Assembly: GCA_030834835.1 (NCBI GenBank)
Contig: JAUQXD010001126.1
Location: 1-15,512, forward strand
Length of the DNA: 15,512 nt
Direction: 5' to 3'
Source: Thermoflexales bacterium
GTDB taxonomy: Bacteria; Chloroflexota; Anaerolineae; Fen-1058
Positions within the stretch are counted from its first letter, which is position 1, and every line of letters begins with the position of its first letter. Made by a program: the position numbers and the translations under genes. The notes under the pieces were generated by a model. It searched no databases. It was not told the DNA's origin and worked only from the letters and a program-made list of their open reading frames with translations. This document shows positions 8,001 through 14,751 of this stretch, in pieces.

Positions 8001-9701
8001 TTGCTCACTGACTTGAAGAGCAAGCAGCAGCTGCCGACGAACATCGTCCACCTTAGGACCGTGTCGAGCGATGGATCTTCCGCTTCAAGCCACGAAGCAA
8101 TCGATGACGCACTGGACGCAGGTTTCTACAGCCTGCTGTTTCTGGCGCAGGCGATCGGCGAACTCGATCTGACCGGACCCATTCAGCTGGACGTGATCTC
8201 GAACGGCTTGCACGCTGTGACAGGTGACGAACACTTACAGCCGGAGAAAGCTACGGTGCTGGGTACGTGCGGCGTGATTCCGCAGGAGTATCCCAATATC
8301 GCCTGTCGCAGCATCGACGTGGTGCTGCCCGCAAGCGGGCCGGGGCGTGGAGCTGAGCTAACCGATCGGCTGGCGGCGACGTTAACAACCAACTCAACGG
8401 CCGAGACTGTCATCGCGCAGCGCGGTTCCTATCGCTGGGTGCCGACGTTTGAACCCGCATCGATCGATCAGGCGGTTGACGCGCCACTACCCTTGAAAGA
8501 ACAAGGCGTGTATATGATCACGGGTGGCCTGGGCGGTATTGGACTGACGCTCGCCGAGGAGCTGGCGCGCACCGTTAAAGCGAAACTTGTTTTGATCGGG
8601 CGCACGCCAGTACCGCCGAGAGATCACTGGTCAACGCGGCTGGCCGCGCCTGAAACAGACGGGGACATCCGTCGGCGCATTGAAGCCGTACAATCATTGG
8701 AAGCCCTAGGCGCTGAGGTTCTGATCGTGGCAGCGGACGTGACAGACATGGCGCAGATGCAAGCCGCCGTGGCTGAAGTACACAGGCGCTTTGGCGCGAT
8801 CCAAGGTGTGATCCATGCGGCTGGTCTGCCGGGCGGCGGCATGATTCAGCTGAAGACACCGGAGACTGCTGAGAGAGTGATGGCGCCCAAGGTCAAAGGC
8901 ACGCTGGTGTTGGAGACGGTGTTGCGCCCTGAGCCGCTCGATTTCTTTGTGCTGTGTTCGTCGATCAATTCCCTGCTGCCGATGTTCGGACAGGTGGACT
9001 ACAGCGCGGCGAATGCGTTTATGGATGCCTTCGCGCAACACCATCAAGCCTCGAACGGTCCGCGCTATGTGTCCGTCAATTGGGGCACGTGGCAGCAAGT
9101 GGGCATGGCCGTGAACACCACGGTGCCGGCTCAACTACAACAGGCGCGCGAAAACGTCTTGCGCCATGGTATCCTGCCCGCCGAGGGCCAGGTTGCGTTT
9201 CGCCGCATCTTGGCCCATACTGTACCTCAGGTGATCGTATCGCCCGTCGATTTTGCAGCGATGCTTCAGCGATCGCTGACGCGATCAGAGAGAGCACCCG
9301 GCGTGGGAGAGTCTGCTGCAGCTGAAGCGGCCAGGCTCGACACAACCCTGGGCGCGTTACCCGGTGCGAGCAGCCTGCATCCGCGACCGAATCTGCGCAC
9401 GGCTTTTGCCGAACCGCACAGCGAACTGGAGCGCACGATCGCCGGCATCTGGCAAAGTTTGTTGGGCATTCAGCCGATCGGTTTGCACGATAACTTCTTT
9501 GAACTGGGCGGGCATTCATTGCTGGCTACCCAGGTGGTGTCGCGTTTGCGTGACGTGCTGCGGGTGGAGCTGCCGCTGCGCAGTTTGTTTGAAGCCACCA
9601 CGGTCGCCGAGCTGGCCGATCGGCTGGAAACCATCCTCTGGGCTTCGCGCCAGCATGCGGTTGAGGCGAATACTGAGGATCGTGAGGATATTGAATTATG
9701 A
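5055..9701 (+). CDS. Type I polyketide synthase, KS-AT-KR-ACP, malonyl-specific
   Basis: One 1548-residue module that extends the chain by a malonyl unit and reduces the ketone to a hydroxyl. KS (about 12-430): Cys182 in TACSTSL, His318 in EAHGTGT, His358 in NIGHLDAAAG, a complete triad. AT (about 530-830): nucleophile Ser628 in GHSIGE; HAFH at 724-727 is the malonyl-CoA signature. KR structural half starts around 910; the NADPH motif TGGLGGIG is at 1156-1163, and Lys1279, Ser1303, Tyr1316, Asn1320 have the spacing of active ketoreductases. No DH, ER or methyltransferase fits between AT and KR. The C-terminal carrier (Ser1488 in LGGHSLLATQ) reads like an NRPS peptidyl carrier. The protein ends in DREDIEL, a likely docking motif for the next protein. 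Both ends overlap neighbouring genes by ATGA. Upstream AGGA (5044-5047) may serve as ribosome binding site. The KS should accept the aminoacyl chain from the A-T protein. Confidence 0.96.
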   Translation: MSDLQANNPGNAIAIVGLAGRFPGAPDIDRFWENLCRGQEGVRILTDDELRSAGVDPAVFNRPNYVRAKAVLEDVEQFDAAFFGVNPREAEIIDPQHRVFLECAWTALEHAGYDPRAFDGAIGVYAGASMNTYLLTQLINNPTVAAVGGYQLMLGNDKDFLPTRVSYKLNLTGPSLNIQTACSTSLVAVQQACRSLLNYECDMALAGGVSITVPHTSGYLYQEGMIQSPDGHCRAFDAQAQGTVSGEGVGIVVLKRLPDAVAAGDTIYAVIRGAAINNDGSLKVGYTAPSVDGQAEVIALAQAQAGIEADSISYVEAHGTGTALGDPIEIAALTQAFRLGTQRTGYCAIGSLKTNIGHLDAAAGVAGLIKTVLALKHKQLPPSLHFTQPNPKIDFANSPFYVNAQLADWPANGTPRRAGVSSFGIGGTNAHVVVEEAPQPEDTPALTKQQLIVLSARSDSALETATRNLADRLQRHSDINLADVAYTLQVGRRAFNHRRIVVGNDVADTTHALTNSGRTVTATQERDDRPVAFMFTGQGAQYVNMTRGLYDTAPTFRRHVDACVEFLKPQLGLDLREVLYPVEGQTEQAAQRLQQTALTQPALFVIEYALAQLWIEWGVQPQAMIGHSIGEYVAACLSGVFSLEEALTLVAARGRLMQSLPAGAMLAVSLPEAQVKLLLNPHLALAAVNAPNLCVMSGPEEAIDQLEQQLIKQDVMCRRLHTSHAFHSAMMEPILVEFVDQFKTITPKTPQQPFISNVTGTWITAAEAIDPQYWARHLRQTVRFGDGVRELLKQPDMVLLEVGPGQTLSLLARQQIGPSARHGTFRSLRHTHDTQADEATILNTLGQLWLAGVQIDWRGVHTHEQRRRIPLPTYPFERQRYWVDAQPSMGQAVAPIATSKRSNIDDWFYVPSWKRSTQPESRQQPRDAHWLVFLDECGVGAQLQTKLKQSGHVTGVRAGQAFGVSGDGEYVINLRAKADYVTLLTDLKSKQQLPTNIVHLRTVSSDGSSASSHEAIDDALDAGFYSLLFLAQAIGELDLTGPIQLDVISNGLHAVTGDEHLQPEKATVLGTCGVIPQEYPNIACRSIDVVLPASGPGRGAELTDRLAATLTTNSTAETVIAQRGSYRWVPTFEPASIDQAVDAPLPLKEQGVYMITGGLGGIGLTLAEELARTVKAKLVLIGRTPVPPRDHWSTRLAAPETDGDIRRRIEAVQSLEALGAEVLIVAADVTDMAQMQAAVAEVHRRFGAIQGVIHAAGLPGGGMIQLKTPETAERVMAPKVKGTLVLETVLRPEPLDFFVLCSSINSLLPMFGQVDYSAANAFMDAFAQHHQASNGPRYVSVNWGTWQQVGMAVNTTVPAQLQQARENVLRHGILPAEGQVAFRRILAHTVPQVIVSPVDFAAMLQRSLTRSERAPGVGESAAAEAARLDTTLGALPGASSLHPRPNLRTAFAEPHSELERTIAGIWQSLLGIQPIGLHDNFFELGGHSLLATQVVSRLRDVLRVELPLRSLFEATTVAELADRLETILWASRQHAVEANTEDREDIEL
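9678..9698 (+). other. C-terminal acidic docking motif of the PKS (DREDIEL)
   Basis: The last seven residues of the PKS are D-R-E-D-I-E-L, right after the carrier domain and a short acidic linker. The next gene, overlapping by ATGA, opens with a TubC_N-like beta-hairpin docking domain. This is the canonical arrangement of a short C-terminal motif with its receiving domain, so the pairing is well supported by position. The same motif with two conservative changes ends the lone C protein at 1860. Confidence 0.72.
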
Positions 9702-9865
9702 ACGCTCAAGCTTTGCTGTCTCACCTGCGTGAGCGCGACGTCAAACTGTGGATCGAGGGCGATCGTCTGCGGCTCAATGCGCCCCGGGGGGTGTTGACGC
9801 CCGATCTGCAAACGGCGCTCAGCGAACACAAAGCAGCCATCATCGATCTGCTGCGGGCGGCTGAA
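9698..9865 (+). other. TubC_N-like (beta-hairpin) docking domain preceding a C domain
   Basis: Residues 1-56 of the terminal synthetase, with core DVKLWIEGDRLRLNAP and the tail AIIDLLRAAE. It begins exactly at the start Met, directly before the C domain, which is the usual position for this docking family. The expected partner is DREDIEL at the end of the preceding PKS. Confidence 0.82.
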
Positions 9866-12800
9866 GCAACGGCGCACGAGGCCCTGCCGCCGGTTGACAG
9901 GGTGGAGCGAGTCGGTGATTCACCGCTATCGTTTGGTCAACAACGTCTCTGGTTTCTGGATCAACTGTCGCCGGGCACGGCGATGTTTAACATCGCGTTC
10001 AGTTCGCAGTTGAGCGGGCCGATCGATCCTGTCGCCCTGGAACGCAGCTTCACTGAGATCATTCGCCGTCACGAATCACTGCGCACGACGTTTGTCACCG
10101 TCGCCGGCCAGCCCGTGCAGCGCATACTGCCGTCGATGCCGTTTCAATTAACCATCCGCGATCTGCGATCGCTGCCGATGGCCGAACGCGAAACGGAAGC
10201 TCAACGCTGCGCTTCGGCCGAAGCGCAGCGACCGTTCGATTTGACTCGCGGGCCGTTGCTGCGGGTGTCACTGTTGCAGTTGGCCGACGATGCTCAGCGC
10301 TTGATCGTAGTCGTGCACCACATCGTGTACGATGGTTCATCCTCGACCGTCCTGGCGCGCGAGTTGGCCGATTTGTATCGCGCTTTCACGGCCGATCAAC
10401 CGGCGTCGCTGCCGGAACTGCCGATTCAGTACGCGGACTACGTGCACTGGCAGCGCAAATATCTCAGCGGCGAAGTCCTGTCGCAACAGCTCGAGTATTG
10501 GAAGCGGCAGTTGGCCGGACATCTGCCCGCGCTCGATCTGCCCACCGATCGGCCGCGGCCCGCGACGCAGACCTTTAGCGGTGCACTGCAATCGTTTGAG
10601 TTTCCGCCGGCGTTGTTGACGTCGCTTCGCTCGCTGGCCCAGCAAACAGGCACGACGCTGTTCATGATCTTGTGCGCGGCCTTCAATACGCTGTTGTATC
10701 GTTACACGCGGCAGGAAGATGTGTTGATCGGCATCCCGATCGCCAATCGCACGCGCGCCGAGTTGGAAGGTCTGATCGGCTTCTTGCTCAACACGCTGGT
10801 GCTCCGTACCGATCTATCGGGTAATCCCAGCTTCCGCGACTTGCTGGGCCGCGTCCGTGAAATGGCGCTGGCCGCGTATGCGCATCAAGACCTGCCGTTC
10901 GAAGTGTTGGTTGAAGCCTTGCAGCCGGAACGCGATGCCAGCCGCACGCCGTTGTTTCAAGTCATGTTCGTGTTCGAACGCACGCGGCGCAGCGGCGACG
11001 AGATTGACACCGGCACCTCCAAGTTCGATCTGACCCTGTATCTGTGGGAGGACGATGATCGGCTGTTCGGCACGGTGGAATACAACACCGATCTGTTTGA
11101 CCGGGGCCGCATCAAGCGGCTGATCGGTCAGCTGCACACGCTGCTGGACGGGATTGTGGCCGCGCCCGATCAATGCATCGCCCATTTGCCGATCCTGACT
11201 GCGGCCGAGCAAGAGCAGCTGCTGATCACGTGGAACGACACCGCGCATGATTATCCGCAGCAGACGATCTCGCAGCTGTTTGAAGCGCAAGTCGCGCGCA
11301 CGCCCAGATCTGTCGCGGTGATGGACGGCTTGCAGCTGCTGACGTTTGAAGAATTGAACGCGCGGGCCAATCAAGTAGCGCATCATCTGCGATCGCTGGG
11401 CGTAGCCGAGGAAATAACGGTGGCGATCTGTCTGCCGCGCTCGATCGAGCTGATCGTCAGTTTGTTGGGCATCCTCAAAGCGGGTGGGGCGTATGTGCCG
11501 CTCGATCCCGCGTATCCGCGCGATCGCCTGGCGTTTATGCTCAAAGACTCGCGGGCGCTGATCTTGTTGACGCAGCAGGAACTGGCCGATCGCTTTCTTG
11601 ATCATCAAGCGCGCGTGGTGTGCCTCGACGTGGAAGCCGAAACGATTTTGCAGCAGCCCACGCACAACCCGGGCGTCGAAGTCTCACTCGATGCGTTGGC
11701 CTACATCACTTACACTTCCGGCTCGACGGGCACGCCCAAAGGTGTCCAGGGTTTGCAGCGCGGCGCGGTCAATCGCTTCAACTGGATGTGGCACGCGTAT
11801 CCCTTCCAACCGGGCGAGGTGGGCTGTCAGAAGACTTATCTGAGCTTTGTCGATTCGGTCTGGGAGATCTACGGCTTCCTGCTGCACGGTGTGCCGATCG
11901 TGATCATTCCCGATCCGATCCTGAAAGACAATCGGCTGTTGATTCAAACGCTGGCCGACTTTCAAGTTACGCGGATCGTGCTGGCGCCGTCGTTGCTGCG
12001 TGTGATCCTGAACTCATACGACGATCTTCAAGCGCGGCTGCCACACCTGAAATACTGGTCGGCGAGCGGCGAGGCGCTGCCGCTGGAGTTGGCTCAGCAG
12101 TTCTGGCGCGTGCTGCCGAACGCCGTCTTGCTCAATATGTATGGCTCGTCGGAAGCTGCGGCGGATTCGATCGTCTACGAAGTGAAGCCGGATCCGTCAC
12201 TCGCGACGATGTTGATCGGCAAACCGATCGACAACACTCAAGTGTACGTGCTGGACGGTCAACGGCAGCCGGTTCCGATCGGGGTGGTGGGTGAGATCTA
12301 TGTGGGCGGCGACGGGCTAGCCCGCGGCTATCACTATCGACCGGATCTCACGGCGGATCGCTTCATCCTCAATCCGTTCACACTGCCGGCCAGTTACGCT
12401 GGCCGAGAGCATGGTCCTGCCCGATTGTATTGGACAGGCGATCTGGGCCGTTACCTGCCGGACGGCAACATCGAGTATCTGGGCCGCATCGATCATCAGG
12501 TGAAGATTCGCGGTTTCCGCATCGAGTTAGGCGAGATCGAAGCGACGTTGAAGCAGCAGCCCGCCGTGCAGCAAGCCGTCGTCGTGGCGCGCGAAGATCC
12601 TTCCGACGACAAACGGCTGATCGCGTACGTCGTGCTGAAGGATGCGGCGCGTGCGCCATCGACCGGCGGCAACGGTCAAGGCGCGGCGTCCCCGGCCAGC
12701 CCAACGCCGGCTGAGCTGCGCGCTTTCCTGAAAGACACGTTGCCAGACTACATGCTGCCCGCCGTCTTTGTGATGCTGGCGGCGCTGCCGTTGACGCCGA

Positions 12801-13975
12801 GCGGCAAAGTCGATCGCCGTGCGCTGCCGGTGCCCGATGCGATTCAGGTTGAAGTGACGTCTGACTACGTTGAACCGCGCGACGTCGTCGAACGGCAGCT
12901 GGCGACGATCTGGGAAGAGGTGCTGCGCCGCCGGCCCGTCGGTGTGCGCAGCAACTTCTTCGAATTAGGCGGCCATTCACTGCTGGCGATTGAACTGTTT
13001 GCCCGGATCGAAAAAGTGTTTGGCAAACGACCGCCGTTGACCACGTTGTTTCAATCACCGACGGTTGAACAACTTGCCACAGTGCTGAAACAGGAAGGCC
13101 CGTCACATGATTGGTCGACCCTGGTCGCCATTCAGGTCGGCGGCACGCAGCCGCCGTTTTTCTGCGTGCACGGCTTTGGAGGCGGCGTGATGGATTACGG
13201 CGCACTCGCGCATATGATGGGACCCGATCAGCCCTTTTATGCGTTTCAGGCCGAAGGCTTATACAATGACAAACAGCCACACACCGCAATCGAAGCGATG
13301 GCGACGTATTACATCGACGCGATGCGCACCGTGCAGCCACATGGCCCGTATCGTCTGGGCGGTTATTGTTTCGGCGGCGTGGTGGCATTTGAAATGGCGC
13401 GGCAGCTGCGAGCCAGCGGCGAAAGTGTGGGGCTGGTCGGCGTCTTTGAAGGCTATGCGCCGGTGTCGTTCACGGTGCGCGAGGCGTTGCTGCGGCCGCG
13501 CGCGCTGGTTAACCTCATACGCAACCTGCCCTACTGGTTGCGCGACTACCTGCACCTGGGGCGCGAACAGTTCCTCGCACGGGTGCTCAGCAAGATGCGG
13601 GGCGCAGCGCACGTAGTCACCCGTGTGCCGAATCGCCCGCGCGAGGTGCAGCTGACCGATTTCCTGCCCGACGTGTCGCGCATTCCGCTTCAGCATCAGG
13701 AGTTGATGCAATTGCATTTGCGGGCGATGCGCCAATATCGGCCCGGACCGTACGACGGGCGCGTGGTGCTGCTCCGGGTGCGCGCCATGCCGCTGCTCGG
13801 CGCGGCTGATCCGCAAATGGGCTGGGGCAAGTTGGCGCGCGGCGGCGTGATCGTCAAGATGATCACCGGCGGACACAACACCATCCTGGAGCAACCCTAC
13901 GTGCAGTCGCTGGCTGAAAAATTGTCGGAAGAGTTGGCGGCGGCCCGGCAGAACAGTTCGTCCGGTGCGCCGTGA
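9698..13975 (+). CDS. Terminal NRPS, docking-C-A-T-TE; predicted beta-alanine module with Cys-type thioesterase
   Basis: A 1425-residue chain-terminating synthetase. Order: TubC_N-like docking domain (1-56), C domain (about 70-490; LSFGQQRLWF, catalytic HHIVYDG with His207-His208 and Asp212), A domain (about 525-1045; YTSGSTGTPKGV, RGFRIELGEIE, GKVDRRALP), T domain (Ser1094 in LGGHSLLAI), and TE (about 1140-1415). Pocket residues by alignment to PheA are Val718, Asp719, Trp722, Val761, Ser788, Ser790, Met814, Ala822, Asp823 and Lys1037. The usual first Asp is replaced by Val with Asp one place later, as in beta-alanine codes (remembered as VDWVISLADK). The TE elbow is GYCFGG: the nucleophile is Cys1224, Glu1251 stands at the +27 position of the usual Asp, and His1393 lies in GGHNT. 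The C domain should take the hydroxyacyl chain from the upstream PKS carrier, and the TE releases it by hydrolysis or cyclization. ATGA and GTGA overlaps flank the gene; GAGGA at 9684-9688 may be its ribosome binding site. Confidence 0.95.
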   Translation: MNAQALLSHLRERDVKLWIEGDRLRLNAPRGVLTPDLQTALSEHKAAIIDLLRAAEATAHEALPPVDRVERVGDSPLSFGQQRLWFLDQLSPGTAMFNIAFSSQLSGPIDPVALERSFTEIIRRHESLRTTFVTVAGQPVQRILPSMPFQLTIRDLRSLPMAERETEAQRCASAEAQRPFDLTRGPLLRVSLLQLADDAQRLIVVVHHIVYDGSSSTVLARELADLYRAFTADQPASLPELPIQYADYVHWQRKYLSGEVLSQQLEYWKRQLAGHLPALDLPTDRPRPATQTFSGALQSFEFPPALLTSLRSLAQQTGTTLFMILCAAFNTLLYRYTRQEDVLIGIPIANRTRAELEGLIGFLLNTLVLRTDLSGNPSFRDLLGRVREMALAAYAHQDLPFEVLVEALQPERDASRTPLFQVMFVFERTRRSGDEIDTGTSKFDLTLYLWEDDDRLFGTVEYNTDLFDRGRIKRLIGQLHTLLDGIVAAPDQCIAHLPILTAAEQEQLLITWNDTAHDYPQQTISQLFEAQVARTPRSVAVMDGLQLLTFEELNARANQVAHHLRSLGVAEEITVAICLPRSIELIVSLLGILKAGGAYVPLDPAYPRDRLAFMLKDSRALILLTQQELADRFLDHQARVVCLDVEAETILQQPTHNPGVEVSLDALAYITYTSGSTGTPKGVQGLQRGAVNRFNWMWHAYPFQPGEVGCQKTYLSFVDSVWEIYGFLLHGVPIVIIPDPILKDNRLLIQTLADFQVTRIVLAPSLLRVILNSYDDLQARLPHLKYWSASGEALPLELAQQFWRVLPNAVLLNMYGSSEAAADSIVYEVKPDPSLATMLIGKPIDNTQVYVLDGQRQPVPIGVVGEIYVGGDGLARGYHYRPDLTADRFILNPFTLPASYAGREHGPARLYWTGDLGRYLPDGNIEYLGRIDHQVKIRGFRIELGEIEATLKQQPAVQQAVVVAREDPSDDKRLIAYVVLKDAARAPSTGGNGQGAASPASPTPAELRAFLKDTLPDYMLPAVFVMLAALPLTPSGKVDRRALPVPDAIQVEVTSDYVEPRDVVERQLATIWEEVLRRRPVGVRSNFFELGGHSLLAIELFARIEKVFGKRPPLTTLFQSPTVEQLATVLKQEGPSHDWSTLVAIQVGGTQPPFFCVHGFGGGVMDYGALAHMMGPDQPFYAFQAEGLYNDKQPHTAIEAMATYYIDAMRTVQPHGPYRLGGYCFGGVVAFEMARQLRASGESVGLVGVFEGYAPVSFTVREALLRPRALVNLIRNLPYWLRDYLHLGREQFLARVLSKMRGAAHVVTRVPNRPREVQLTDFLPDVSRIPLQHQELMQLHLRAMRQYRPGPYDGRVVLLRVRAMPLLGAADPQMGWGKLARGGVIVKMITGGHNTILEQPYVQSLAEKLSEELAAARQNSSSGAP

Positions 13976-14751
13976 CTCAGGCTGCCAACACCGTGACCAA
14001 TATCGCCTGGATCGTACCAGGCCGGTCGGGTACTGAGCCGCGCCTGCGCTTGTTCTGCCTGCCGTATGCGGGCGGGGGGGCGGCCGCGTATGCTCAATGG
14101 GCCACTCGCCTGCCACCTGAGGTCGAAGTGTGTCGCGTGCAGCTGCCCGGTCGCGAGAATCGCTTGCGCGAAGCGCCGTTCACTTCGATCACGCTCCTCG
14201 TCGAGGCATTGGCCGAAGCGATTCGCCCCCAACTCGATCGCCCCTTTGCCATCTTCGGCCACAGCCTGGGCGCACTGACCGGCTTCGAGTTGGCGCGGCA
14301 GGTACGCCGCCGCTTCGATCTCAGCCCGGCGCAGCTCTTCGTGTCCGCGCGCTGGGCGCCGCACTTGCCCGATCCTGAGCCGCTCATCTATCAATTGCCC
14401 GATGCAAAATTCATCGCGACGCTGCGCCGGCGTTATAACAACATTCCAGACGCGGTTGCCGACGATCCGGAATTGATGGCGATCTTTTTGCCGCTGCTGC
14501 GCGCCGATGTGACGATGCTGGATACCTACATCTATACGGCGGAGCGACCGTTCGATTGTCCGATCACGGTCTACGGCGGCAGCGACGATCGCCGCGTCAC
14601 GCGCGCGGCGTTGGAGGCGTGGCGCATCCACACGTTGCGGGCGTTCCGCGTGCAGGTGTTTCCAGGCGAGCACTTCTATTTGCAAGGCGCGCGCGATCAG
14701 TTGCTGCAGGCCCTGTCGCAAGAACTGGCAGCGCTGCTGCGGCAGGTCTGA
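13972..14751 (+). CDS. Type II (editing) thioesterase
   Basis: A 259-residue stand-alone alpha/beta hydrolase of the GrsT/SrfD type. It hydrolyses wrong acyl groups or acetylated pantetheine arms off the carriers of the assembly line. Visible: the N-terminal LFCLPYAGGGA block typical of the family, VQLPGRENR, the nucleophile Ser98 in GHSLGA, the acid Asp205/Asp206 in YGGSDDR, and His234 in GEHFYL. The triad is complete and the length is normal for the family. There is no signal peptide, so it acts in the cytosol. The GTG start overlaps the preceding stop as GTGA, which ties its expression to the terminal synthetase; no strong ribosome binding site is visible. It ends in a TGATG overlap with the PPTase. 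Unlike the terminal TE domain, it keeps the standard Ser nucleophile. Confidence 0.95.
   Translation: MTQAANTVTNIAWIVPGRSGTEPRLRLFCLPYAGGGAAAYAQWATRLPPEVEVCRVQLPGRENRLREAPFTSITLLVEALAEAIRPQLDRPFAIFGHSLGALTGFELARQVRRRFDLSPAQLFVSARWAPHLPDPEPLIYQLPDAKFIATLRRRYNNIPDAVADDPELMAIFLPLLRADVTMLDTYIYTAERPFDCPITVYGGSDDRRVTRAALEAWRIHTLRAFRVQVFPGEHFYLQGARDQLLQALSQELAALLRQV

Noticed and set aside
7700..8500. Hidden dehydratase or methyltransferase domain between AT and KR
   Set aside because: I saw no dehydratase His motif and no SAM-binding motif; the stretch fits the structural half of the ketoreductase.
10814..11665. Long minus-strand open frame (283 residues) opposite the terminal synthetase; similar frames at 12378-13388 and 13897-14784
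   Set aside because: They lie wholly opposite well-supported domains, have Arg/His/Gln-rich composition typical of antisense frames in GC-rich genes, and show no recognisable motif.
13976..14751. Possible transcription terminator after the terminal synthetase
   Set aside because: The next two genes overlap their predecessors (GTGA, TGATG) and no hairpin followed by a T run was seen.
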